Assembly (NCBI GenBank): GCA_900549495.1
Contig: UROL01000087.1
Span: 1 to 7,964, forward strand
Source: an uncultured Eubacteriales bacterium
GTDB lineage: Bacteria; Bacillota; Clostridia; Oscillospirales; Oscillospiraceae
Direction of reading: 5' to 3'
DNA: 7,964 nt
Positions within the stretch are counted from its first letter, which is position 1, and each line of letters starts with the position of its first letter. The notes under the pieces were generated by a model. The model searched no databases. It had not been told where the DNA came from and saw nothing but the letters and a program-made list of their open reading frames with translations. This document shows, piece after piece, positions 1 to 6,841 of the stretch. The position numbers and the translations under genes were made by a program.

Positions 1-1187
1 GCACGGTGCGGCGGGTTTCCGGGGTGCTGCCCATGGTGCTGGCCGCCAAGCGAGAGGGCATTCAGCGGGTCTTCGTCCCTGCCGAAAACGCCGCCGAGGC
101 CACCCTGGCCCATGGGCCCGCCATCTACCCCATTGCCAGCGTATCCCAGCTGGTGGACGGACTGAACGGCCTGACCGAATTGCAGGAGGAGCCCATCTGG
201 GTACCCACCCAGGAGAATGTGCCCCAGCTGGATTTTAAGGATGTACTGGGGCAGGAAAAGGTGAAGCGATCCCTGGAGGTGGCGGCAGCCGGGGGGCACA
301 ATGTGCTGCTTATCGGCCCGCCGGGCTCCGGAAAAAGTATGCTCAGCAAGCGGCTGCCCTCCATTTTGCCGGACATGACCTGGGAGGAGGCCCTGGAGGT
401 CACCCAAATCTACTCGGTGCTGGGGCTATTGAACGAGCGCCATCCCCTGGTTTCCCGCCGTCCCTTCCGGGCCCCCCACCACACGGTATCCAACGCCGGA
501 CTGGTGGGCGGCGGAAGCAACCCCATTCCCGGGGAAATCTCCATGGCCCACAAGGGAGTTCTCTTCCTGGACGAGCTGCCGGAATTTCGCAAGGACAGTC
601 TGGACCTGATGCGCCAGCCCCTGGAGGATGGGCAGGTCACCATTTCCCGGGTCTCCGGCACCGTCACCTACCCCGCCGAATTTATGATGGTGTGTGCCAT
701 GAACCCCTGTAAGTGCGGATGGTACGGTGACCCCAGCGGGCGATGCCATTGCAGCGAGGCCGCCGTGCAGGCCTACCAGAGCCGCATTTCCGGGCCCATG
801 CTGGATCGGATTGACATCGTGGTAGAGGTCACCTCGGTGCAGTATGAGGATTTGCGTGCAAGAGCTGAGGGGGAGCCCTCCAGCGCCGTCAAGCAGCGGG
901 TGGACGATGCCCGGCGCATCCAGAACCGGCGCTTCGGAGAGGCCCGGGGGATGTGCAACGCCCGCATGGGCCCGCAGGAAATGCGCGCCCACTGCGCCCT
1001 GAACCCGGATGCGGAAGACCTGATGAAGCTGGCCTTCGAGAGCATGGGGCTGACCGCCCGGAGCTATGACCGGATTATCCGGGTGGCCCGCACCGTGGCC
1101 GACCTGGACGGCAGTCCGGACATTCAGGCCCAGCATATTGCCGAGGCCATCCAGTACCGCTCGGTGCAGATTGGCAACCGGGGCTAA
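1..1187 (+). CDS. YifB/ComM-type Mg-chelatase-like AAA+ ATPase (5' partial)
   Basis: This is the C-terminal three quarters or so of a YifB-family protein. The reading frame is open to the left edge, so the true start is outside the window. In order, it shows the end of the N-terminal ChlI-like domain (GVLPMVLAAKREG, near nt 24-60), a Walker A motif GPPGSGKS (nt 315-338), the family motif FRAPHHTVSNAGLVGGG (from about nt 465), a Walker B motif VLFLDEL (about nt 558-578), a CxC...CxC cysteine set (codons at 708, 714, 744 and 750), the sensor-like segment LDRIDI, and the C-terminal helical domain ending near AEAIQYRSVQ. Relatives include ComM, a helicase that aids branch migration during integration of incoming DNA in natural transformation; in many Firmicutes the role is untested. 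The visible part has about 394 codons against roughly 500 for the family. No frameshift or missing motif is visible. The family assignment is firm; a transformation role here is inference. Confidence 0.95.
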   Translation, partial: TVRRVSGVLPMVLAAKREGIQRVFVPAENAAEATLAHGPAIYPIASVSQLVDGLNGLTELQEEPIWVPTQENVPQLDFKDVLGQEKVKRSLEVAAAGGHNVLLIGPPGSGKSMLSKRLPSILPDMTWEEALEVTQIYSVLGLLNERHPLVSRRPFRAPHHTVSNAGLVGGGSNPIPGEISMAHKGVLFLDELPEFRKDSLDLMRQPLEDGQVTISRVSGTVTYPAEFMMVCAMNPCKCGWYGDPSGRCHCSEAAVQAYQSRISGPMLDRIDIVVEVTSVQYEDLRARAEGEPSSAVKQRVDDARRIQNRRFGEARGMCNARMGPQEMRAHCALNPDAEDLMKLAFESMGLTARSYDRIIRVARTVADLDGSPDIQAQHIAEAIQYRSVQIGNRG

Positions 1188-1209
1188 GAACCTTTCAGGA
1201 GGAACGAGC

Positions 1210-1749
1210 GTGAATATTTGCTATCACGACATTTGCATCCGGGATGCACAGCAGAAGGACTGTGCCCAGCTGGCCGCCTGGTGGAACGATGGGGCGGTAA
1301 TGGCACATGCCGGATTTCCCATGGGGCTGGGAACCACTGCGGCGCAGATTGCACAGCAGATTGCCGCCGACACAGATGCCACCCGGCGGCGGCTGATGGT
1401 AGAATATCAGGGCATCCCCATTGGCGAAATGTGCTTTTGTGTATCCGACAACACCAAATACGAAATCGGCATCAAAATATGCGAGCCCCTATACCAGGAA
1501 AAGGGATTGGGGCGGGTGATTCTCAGTATGTTGATTGGGGAGCTGTTCCGCCGGGGCGCAACCCTCATTTTCCTGGACACCGATTTAAGAAACACCCGGG
1601 CGCAGCACGTTTATGAGCTGCTCGGCTTCCAAAAGGCAGGTGTCCGGCTGAATTCCTGGAAGGACCAGCTGGGGGCCCTGCAATCCGCAGTTGATTACCG
1701 GCTGACATACAAGGATTTTCGCAACTATACATTATCAGGAACCCAATAA
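1210..1749 (+). CDS. GNAT-family N-acetyltransferase
   Basis: A 179-residue protein with the GCN5-related acetyltransferase fold. The acetyl-CoA pyrophosphate loop is Q96-E-K-G99-L-G101 within LYQEKGLGRVILSMLIGELF, preceded by the strand EIGIKI (85-90). The C-terminal motif is NTRAQHVYELLGF (128-140), where a tyrosine is commonly placed near the reactive centre. Length is normal for the family. The start is a GTG at 1210, chosen because AGGAGG (1197-1202) lies 7 bases upstream. The same frame stays open upstream into the ATPase gene, but that stretch overlaps real coding sequence and has no ribosome binding site at a suitable distance. It starts 22 bases after the ATPase stop and ends 14 bases before the deaminase, so the genes are probably co-transcribed. 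The substrate cannot be read from sequence: this broad subfamily includes amino-group acetyltransferases acting on small molecules or protein N-termini. Confidence 0.9.
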   Translation: MNICYHDICIRDAQQKDCAQLAAWWNDGAVMAHAGFPMGLGTTAAQIAQQIAADTDATRRRLMVEYQGIPIGEMCFCVSDNTKYEIGIKICEPLYQEKGLGRVILSMLIGELFRRGATLIFLDTDLRNTRAQHVYELLGFQKAGVRLNSWKDQLGALQSAVDYRLTYKDFRNYTLSGTQ

Positions 1750-1763
1750 AAGGAGGCAACAGA

Positions 1764-2339
1764 ATGAAACAGTCCACTTTTGCAAGGATGTGCATCCGAC
1801 TGGCATCGGGTGCCCTGGCGCTTTTTCTGTGCATCGGCACAGCCATAGCCATCGGTGTGCCGGAACGAGATTACCACGCCGAAAATCCATATATGGAGTT
1901 GGCCATTGACCAGGCCCGGGAGGGAATTCATCACAACCACGGCGGCCCCTTTGGCAGTATCATTGTAAAAGACGGAAAGGTCATCGGCCAGGGACACAAT
2001 ATGGTGCTTGCCAACAACGATTCCACTGCCCATGGGGAAATCACCGCCATCCGGGATGCGGAGGCAAATATCAAGAGCTTCGACCTGACCGGTGCGGTGC
2101 TGTATACCACCGGTGAGCCCTGCCCCATGTGTCTGGCCGCCTGTCTGTGGGCAAATATTGACAAAGTGTATTATGGCTGCACCATCGAAGACAACGCCAT
2201 CATCGGCTTCCGGGATGAGGCCTTTGATGCCATGTTCGGCGGCAGAGAAGCCTTCCGGGACTATTTGGTTGAAATGGACCGGGATGCCTGCCTGAAGCTG
2301 TTTGAAGAATATACCAGCCTGGACATGGATAAATATTGA
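1764..2339 (+). CDS. Nucleoside/guanine deaminase-like protein with predicted signal peptide
   Basis: A 191-residue zinc-dependent deaminase of the cytidine/deoxycytidylate deaminase superfamily, closest by motif to guanine deaminase (GuaD). The zinc and catalytic motifs are H90-G-E92 (usually HAE) and P119-C120-P-M-C123. Other GuaD-like segments are GGPFGSIIVKDG (60-71), NDSTAHGEITAIR (85-97) and YYGCTIEDNAIIGF (136-149). The chain ends in DKY, matching the C-terminal aromatic residue that reaches the active site in GuaD-type enzymes. Unusually, the first 29 residues look like a Sec signal: basic residues K2, R8 and R12, a hydrophobic core LASGALALFLCIGTAIA and an AxA site at 27-29; the deaminase domain begins after residue 35. 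ATG 1764 has AGGAGG at 1751-1756, 7 bases upstream. Known GuaD enzymes are cytosolic and convert guanine to xanthine, so an exported or membrane-held form would be atypical. The exact substrate is unproven. A decayed partial copy lies at 2741-2808. Confidence 0.88.
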   Translation: MKQSTFARMCIRLASGALALFLCIGTAIAIGVPERDYHAENPYMELAIDQAREGIHHNHGGPFGSIIVKDGKVIGQGHNMVLANNDSTAHGEITAIRDAEANIKSFDLTGAVLYTTGEPCPMCLAACLWANIDKVYYGCTIEDNAIIGFRDEAFDAMFGGREAFRDYLVEMDRDACLKLFEEYTSLDMDKY

Positions 2340-2401
2340 CCTTCGGAGAAGCGCATAGGAAGCAAAACCCCGTTGGGAAACAGCGTAAGGAGAAAATCCA
2401 T

Positions 2402-2746
2402 ATGGGTCAGAGCAAGCGGCAAGCGCCTGCATGGGCAGTGATTGCCCTTGCCTATTTTCACCGGTACGGATGGATTCTGCTGATGCTGATTTGCACAGGG
2501 GTCTGGAGCAGACAGCTTGTGGGCATCATGGGCGGCTTTATGGTGGTGGTTGCCCTGTGGTCGTTCGTGGGGTATAAGCTGGAATGGCGGCATATTTACT
2601 GCTCCTACCAGGAGGCAAACCACCAGAAAATGACCCCCAATTTCATCCGCTGGCATACCGTCAAGAAAAGCGATGCCTACGGCGTGCCCATTGTGCTCTT
2701 GATTTTGGGTGCTGCGGCGTTGGCTGTACAGATAATTTACGGTTGA
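2402..2746 (+). CDS. Small three-helix membrane protein, function unknown
   Basis: A 114-residue protein that I do not recognise. Three hydrophobic stretches are visible: about residues 21-36 (RYGWILLMLICTGVW), 38-58 (QLVGIMGGFMVVVALWSFVGY) and 94-113 (GVPIVLLILGAAALAVQIIY). Between the second and third is a polar loop rich in aromatic and basic residues, with EWRHIYCSYQ and MTPNFIRWHTVKKSDAYG. By the positive-inside rule the basic N-terminus (KRQ) and the basic loop (KK) would favour the cytoplasm, but the layout is ambiguous. The chosen start is ATG 2402, with AAGGAG at 2387-2392, 9 bases upstream. A frame extension back to a TTG at 2336 has no ribosome binding site and lies in the spacer. 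It is 62 bases from the deaminase stop and probably belongs to the same transcript. Its last codons run into the deaminase relic. Confidence 0.75.
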   Translation: MGQSKRQAPAWAVIALAYFHRYGWILLMLICTGVWSRQLVGIMGGFMVVVALWSFVGYKLEWRHIYCSYQEANHQKMTPNFIRWHTVKKSDAYGVPIVLLILGAAALAVQIIYG

Positions 2747-2808
2747 ACAAGGGGCGGCATGGCTGCACCATGGAGGGCAGCGCCATCATCGGCTTCCGGG
2801 ACTATTGA
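2741..2808 (+). pseudogene. Relic of a deaminase gene 3' part
   Basis: Bases 2759-2801 match 2173-2215 inside the intact deaminase gene at 39 of 43 positions, and the same reading frame gives GCTMEGSAIIGFRDY followed by TGA, against GCTIEDNAIIGFRDE in the intact protein. The codon-level likeness extends back to about 2741 (LNKGRHG against IDKVYYG). After CTTCCGGGA the relic continues with CTATT, which in the intact gene follows a second CTTCCGGGA 45 bases later (2252-2260 against 2207-2215). The relic therefore looks like a copy that lost 45 bases between these 9-base repeats. It has no zinc-site motif and no start of its own. Its left end overlaps the stop codon of the membrane-protein gene. 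Confidence 0.75.
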
Positions 2809-2822
2809 ATGGAGAACACAAT

Positions 2823-2987
2823 ATGAAACGAACCAATATGCTCAAAGAACTCACCCACAACTGGAAGGGCTGCTGCGCCAAGGCTGCGCTTTTTGTGTGT
2901 GCATGTCTGCTCCTCAACTGGTATCAGGCGCACAGCGCCCCCTCTCCCCTGGCCGGGGAGGAAGCGCCGGAGCAGGGGGCGCACTAA
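2823..2987 (+). CDS. Small hypothetical protein with one hydrophobic segment
   Basis: A 54-residue peptide starting at ATG 2823, with GGAG at 2811-2814, 8 bases upstream. The N-terminus is basic (MKRTNMLKELTHNWKG), followed by a cysteine-rich hydrophobic segment CCAKAALFVCACLLL (residues 17-31), then NWYQAHSA and a short polar, proline- and glutamate-containing tail ending in EQGAH. It could be a one-helix membrane peptide or a signal peptide with a very short mature part. The family is not recognised. It begins 14 bases after the deaminase relic, in line with the genes upstream, and is followed by a candidate hairpin terminator. It is supported by the ribosome binding site and the ordered charge/hydrophobic layout, but it is short enough that a chance open frame remains possible. 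Confidence 0.5.
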   Translation: MKRTNMLKELTHNWKGCCAKAALFVCACLLLNWYQAHSAPSPLAGEEAPEQGAH

Positions 2988-2996
2988 TTCCAATAC

Positions 2997-3036
2997 CGCC
3001 CTAAACCCATCTGACATGGGAGAAAGGGCGTTTCTC
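2997..3036 (+). terminator. Weak candidate terminator hairpin
   Basis: CGCCCT (2997-3002) pairs with AGGGCG (3025-3030), and inside it CCCAT (3006-3010) pairs with ATGGG (3016-3020) around the loop CTGAC. Small internal bulges separate the two helices. Only a short pyrimidine run (TTTCTCCCCC) follows, so it lacks a proper T-tract. It sits 10 bases after the last small gene of the upstream group, where a transcript end would be expected. The remaining spacer up to the PFOR promoter (3037-3174) shows no convincing gene or repeat. Confidence 0.4.
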
Positions 3037-3174
3037 CCCCGCTTCCGGGCCGAAACCGTCCGCCCCGGAGGAGAAAACCATTTTCATTCCCGGGAGACAC
3101 CGAAAATTTTACAACCCCAGCCGGAACATCTTGTACCTTTCCACTAAAAATTGCACTATATATGGATTTTCGCC

Positions 3175-3203
3175 TTTACAAACTGGTGCAAAGATGGTAG
3201 AAT
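3175..3203 (+). promoter_or_regulatory. Sigma-A-type promoter for the PFOR gene
   Basis: The -35 box is TTTACA (3175-3180) and the -10 box TAGAAT (3198-3203), separated by exactly 17 bases, with an extended -10 TGG just upstream (3195-3197). Transcription would start near 3210, giving a leader of about 35 bases that contains the ribosome binding site. It is the best match in the spacer and lies at the right distance from the gene. A TTGCAC/GTGCAA inverted repeat overlaps it. Confidence 0.75.
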
Positions 3204-3229
3204 GTATGCGACAAAATCTGAATTACTTT

Positions 3230-3235
3230 AGGAGG
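3230..3235 (+). promoter_or_regulatory. Ribosome binding site fixing the TTG start of PFOR
   Basis: A perfect AGGAGG stands 9 bases before the TTG at 3245. It settles the start: the frame is open upstream to 3131, but that extension would run through the promoter, and the next in-frame ATG (3266, in MDGN) would remove conserved N-terminal residues and lie too far from this site. Confidence 0.85.
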
Positions 3236-3244
3236 TATTTCATT

Positions 3245-6200
3245 TTGGCAAGAAAATTCAAAACCATGGACGGCAATACTGCTGCCGCCCACGTCAGCTA
3301 TGCCTTTACCGAGGTTGCTGGTATTTACCCCATCACCCCGTCCAGCCCCATGGCTGACAACGTTGACCAGTGGGCTGCCGCTGGCCGCAAGAACATCTTC
3401 GGCGACACCGTCAAGGTCGTTGAGATGCAGTCCGAGGCCGGTGCTGCCGGTACCGTTCACGGCTCTCTGGCCGCCGGTGCCCTGACCACCACCTACACTG
3501 CTTCCCAGGGTCTGCTGCTGATGATCCCCAACATGTACAAGATTGCCGGTGAGCTGCTGCCCTGCGTGTTCCACGTTTCTGCACGTACCGTTGCCACTCA
3601 GGCTCTGAACATCTTCGGTGATCACTCCGACGTGTATGCCTGCCGTCAGACCGGCTTCGCCATGCTGTGCGAGACCAACGTGCAGGAAGTTATGGACCTG
3701 GGCGCTGTCGCCCATCTGGCCGCCATCGAGGGCCGGGTTCCCTTCATCAACTTCTTCGACGGCTTCCGTACCTCCCATGAGATCCAGAAGATCGCCATCT
3801 GGGACTACGACGACCTGAAGGAAATGGTGAACATGGACGCTGTGGATGCATTCCGCAAGCACTCCCTGAACCCCGAGCGCCCCGCCATGCGTGGCTCCCA
3901 CGAGAACGACGATATCTTCTTCCAGCACCGTGAGGCCTGCAACAAGTACTACAACGCTCTGCCCGCCATCGTTGAGAAGTACATGGGCAAGGTCAACGAA
4001 AAGCTGGGTACCAACTATCAGCTGTTCAACTACTACGGCGCACCCGATGCCGAGCGTGTGATTGTTGCCATGGGCTCCATCAACGACGTGGCCGAGGAAG
4101 TCATCGACTACCTGAACGCCCACGGCGAAAAGGTGGGCCTTGTCAAGGTTCGCCTGTTCCGGCCCTTCTGCGCTGAGAAGCTGCTGGCTGCCATCCCCGC
4201 CACCGCCAAGAAGATTGCCGTCCTGGACCGCACCAAGGAGCCCGGCTCCCAGGGTGAGCCCCTGTACCAGGATGTGGTCATGGCTCTGGCCAAGGCTGGC
4301 CGCAACGCCACCGTCATCGGCGGCCGCTACGGTCTGGGCTCCAAGGACACCCATCCCGCTTCCGTCTTTGCCGTCTACGAAGAGCTGGCTAAGGACGCTC
4401 CCAAGCACGAGTTCACCGTAGGCATCGTGGACGATGTGACCAACCTGTCCCTGGACGAGAAGGTCTCCCCCAACACTGCTGCCGAGGGCACCATCGAGTG
4501 CAAGTTCTGGGGTCTGGGCGGCGACGGCACCGTTGGCGCCAACAAGAACTCCATCAAGATTATCGGCGACCACACCGACAAGTACGTACAGGCCTACTTC
4601 CAGTACGACTCCAAGAAGACCGGCGGTGTCACCGTTTCCCACCTGCGCTTCGGCGACAAGCCCATCAAGTCCCCCTACTACATCAACAAGGCCGACTTCG
4701 TGGCTTGCCACAACCCCAGCTACATCACCAAGGGCTTTAAGATTGTCCAGGACGTGAAGCCCGGCGGCGTGTTCCTGATTAACTGCCAGTGGGATCTGGC
4801 CGAGCTGGAGCACCATCTGGATGCCGCCTCCAAGCGCTACATTGCCCAGAACAACATTCAGCTGTACACCATCAACGCCATTGACCTGGCCATCAAGGTG
4901 GGTATGGGCAAGCGTACCAACACCATTTTGCAGTCCGCTTTCTTCTCCCTGGCAAAGGTTATGCCCGCAGAGGATGCCGTCAAGTACATGAAGGACGCTG
5001 CCGAGCACTCCTACCTGAAGAAGGGCCGTGACGTTGTTGAGAAGAACTGGAACGCCATCGACGCCGGCGCTACCGCCTTCGTCAAGGTTGACGTCCCCGC
5101 TTCCTGGGCTACCGCCGAGAACAACCACGCCGAGGCCGCTCTGGAGGGCCGCCCCGAGACCGTGAAGATTGTCAAGGAAATCCTGACCCCCGTGGGCAAG
5201 ATGGACGGCTACAGCCTGCCTGTTTCCGCTTTCGAAAACCTGCCCGACGGCCAGTTCCCCCTGGGTGCTTCCGCATACGAGAAGCGGGGCGTTGCCGTCA
5301 CCGTTCCCCACTGGGACGAGACCAAGTGCATCCAGTGCAACAACTGTGCCTATGTCTGCCCCCATGCTACCATCCGTCCCATCGCCCTGACTGCCGAGGA
5401 AGCCGCTGCTGCTCCCGCCAACGCACGTCTGGTGGATGTGAAGGCCGGTAAGGGCAAGGGCGTTTACAAGTACACCATGGCCGTGTCTCCTCTGGACTGC
5501 ATGGGCTGCGGTGTCTGTGTCGGTGTCTGCCCCACTCAGGCCATCACCATGGTTCCCCAGGAGCACGAGCTGGCTGAGCAGGAGGTCTGGAACTACATGG
5601 TTGACCACGTGTCCGAGAAGAAGGATATGCAGGACAACACCGTGAAGGGTTCTCAGTTCCACAAGCCTCTGCTGGAGTTCTCCGGCTCCTGCGCCGGCTG
5701 CGCCGAGACCAGCTATGCCCGTCTGGTGACCCAGCTGTTCGGTGACCGGATGTACATCTCCAACGCCACCGGTTGCTCCTCCATCTGGGGCGGCCCCGCT
5801 GCTACTGCTCCCTACACCGTCAATGCTGAGGGTCACGGTCCCGCATGGGCCAACTCCCTGTTCGAGGACAACGCAGAGCACGGCCTGGGTATGTACACCG
5901 CACAGGCTGTCATCCGTGAGTCCCTGGCCAACAAGGTCAAGGCTGTGATGGAAAATACCGTTGACGAAGACCGCAAGGCTGCCTGCCAGAACTGGCTGGA
6001 CACCTTCAATGACGGCGAGGCCAACAAGGCCGCTACCCGTGCCCTGGTTGCCAACCTGGAGGCTCATGTCTGCTGCGACACCGTGAAGGACATCCTGTCC
6101 AAGAAGGAATACCTGTCCAAGAAGTCCGTGTGGATCTTCGGCGGCGACGGCTGGGCATACGACATCGGCTTCGGCGGCGTTGACCATGTGCTGGCTTCCA

Positions 6201-6769
6201 ACAAGGACGTCAACGTGTTCGTCTTCGATACCGAGGTTTACTCCAACACCGGCGGACAGGCCTCCAAGGCTTCCAACATCGGTCAGGTTGCTCAGTTCGC
6301 TGCCTCCGGTAAGGAAACCAAGAAGAAGTCCCTGTCCGAGATTGCCATGAGCTACGGCTATGTGTACGTCGCTCAGGTGGCCATGGGTGCCAACCCCGCT
6401 CAGACCATCAAGGCCATCACCGAGGCTGAGGCCTACCACGGTCCTTCCCTGGTTATCGGCTACGCTCCCTGCGAGATGCACTCCATCAAGGGCGGCATGA
6501 CCAACTGCCAGGCTGAGATGAAGAAGGCTGTGGAATGCGGCTACTGGAACCTGTTCCGCTTCGACCCCTCCAAGGAGACCGGCAAGTTCACTCTGGACTC
6601 CAAGGCTCCCAAGGGCGGCTATCAGGAGTTCCTGATGAACGAGGCTCGCTACAGCCGTCTGACCCGTGAGTTCCCCGAGCGTGCAACCGACCTGTTCGCC
6701 AAGAACGAGGCTGCCGCCAAGGAGCGCTACGAGCACCTGCTGAAGCTGGTTGAGATGTACAAGGACTAA
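3245..6769 (+). CDS. nifJ: Pyruvate:ferredoxin (flavodoxin) oxidoreductase
   Basis: A 1174-residue homodimer-type PFOR, full length for the family. It oxidises pyruvate with CoA to acetyl-CoA and CO2, reducing ferredoxin or flavodoxin in the cytosol. The N-terminal pyrimidine-binding domain has YPITPSSP with T31 and E64, the residues used by the Desulfovibrio africanus enzyme. A transketolase-C-like domain and the EKR linker region follow. Two 4Fe-4S motifs are complete: C695, C698, C701, C705 and C752, C755, C758, C762. The proximal cluster ligands correspond to C816, C819, C844 and C1076. The thiamine diphosphate motif is GDGW (967-970) through N1001 in YSNTGGQ. The start is TTG, supported by AGGAGG 9 bases upstream. 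It is monocistronic or nearly so, between its own promoter and a strong terminator. Codon use is highly selective: no TTA, CTA or TCA codon occurs in the gene, unlike its neighbours, which suggests very high expression. Confidence 0.98.
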   Translation: MARKFKTMDGNTAAAHVSYAFTEVAGIYPITPSSPMADNVDQWAAAGRKNIFGDTVKVVEMQSEAGAAGTVHGSLAAGALTTTYTASQGLLLMIPNMYKIAGELLPCVFHVSARTVATQALNIFGDHSDVYACRQTGFAMLCETNVQEVMDLGAVAHLAAIEGRVPFINFFDGFRTSHEIQKIAIWDYDDLKEMVNMDAVDAFRKHSLNPERPAMRGSHENDDIFFQHREACNKYYNALPAIVEKYMGKVNEKLGTNYQLFNYYGAPDAERVIVAMGSINDVAEEVIDYLNAHGEKVGLVKVRLFRPFCAEKLLAAIPATAKKIAVLDRTKEPGSQGEPLYQDVVMALAKAGRNATVIGGRYGLGSKDTHPASVFAVYEELAKDAPKHEFTVGIVDDVTNLSLDEKVSPNTAAEGTIECKFWGLGGDGTVGANKNSIKIIGDHTDKYVQAYFQYDSKKTGGVTVSHLRFGDKPIKSPYYINKADFVACHNPSYITKGFKIVQDVKPGGVFLINCQWDLAELEHHLDAASKRYIAQNNIQLYTINAIDLAIKVGMGKRTNTILQSAFFSLAKVMPAEDAVKYMKDAAEHSYLKKGRDVVEKNWNAIDAGATAFVKVDVPASWATAENNHAEAALEGRPETVKIVKEILTPVGKMDGYSLPVSAFENLPDGQFPLGASAYEKRGVAVTVPHWDETKCIQCNNCAYVCPHATIRPIALTAEEAAAAPANARLVDVKAGKGKGVYKYTMAVSPLDCMGCGVCVGVCPTQAITMVPQEHELAEQEVWNYMVDHVSEKKDMQDNTVKGSQFHKPLLEFSGSCAGCAETSYARLVTQLFGDRMYISNATGCSSIWGGPAATAPYTVNAEGHGPAWANSLFEDNAEHGLGMYTAQAVIRESLANKVKAVMENTVDEDRKAACQNWLDTFNDGEANKAATRALVANLEAHVCCDTVKDILSKKEYLSKKSVWIFGGDGWAYDIGFGGVDHVLASNKDVNVFVFDTEVYSNTGGQASKASNIGQVAQFAASGKETKKKSLSEIAMSYGYVYVAQVAMGANPAQTIKAITEAEAYHGPSLVIGYAPCEMHSIKGGMTNCQAEMKKAVECGYWNLFRFDPSKETGKFTLDSKAPKGGYQEFLMNEARYSRLTREFPERATDLFAKNEAAAKERYEHLLKLVEMYKD

Positions 6770-6789
6770 TTCCTGACATGTAATACCCC

Positions 6790-6825
6790 ATCCCTCCCCC
6801 GCATTTTTGTGGGGGAGGGATTTTT
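6790..6825 (+). terminator. Strong intrinsic terminator after PFOR
   Basis: A 13-base stem, ATCCCTCCCCCGC (6790-6802) with GTGGGGGAGGGAT (6809-6821) including one G-T pair, closes a six-base loop ATTTTT. It is followed by a T-run ending at 6825. It starts 20 bases after the PFOR stop codon. The stem is long and G+C-rich, so termination should be efficient; any expression of the gene just downstream would need read-through or an undetected promoter. Confidence 0.93.
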
Positions 6826-6841
6826 ACAAGGAGGATATATT

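Noticed and set aside
426..1136. Antisense open frame of about 236 codons opposite the ATPase gene
   Set aside because: It lies entirely within a well-conserved coding region on the other strand and shows no motif; G+C-rich coding bias accounts for it.
2759..3004. Open frame of 81 codons across the deaminase relic and small gene
   Set aside because: It is out of frame with both the relic and the 54-residue gene, has no ribosome binding site, and its composition is Pro/Ser/Gly-rich as in shadow frames.
3131..3163. Second promoter TTGTAC ... TATATA before PFOR
   Set aside because: The spacing between the boxes is 20 bases, too long for sigma-A, and a better 17-base promoter lies just downstream.
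3131..3244. In-frame N-terminal extension of PFOR
   Set aside because: It would be translated through the -35 and -10 boxes of the promoter, has no ribosome binding site, and PFOR proteins begin at the equivalent of residue 1 from TTG 3245.
3176..6736. Antisense open frame of about 1186 codons opposite PFOR
   Set aside because: It is exactly codon-aligned with PFOR and exists because that gene avoids TTA, CTA and TCA codons. The translation is low-complexity (rich in Val, Leu, Gly, His) with no domain, and there is no ribosome binding site evidence.
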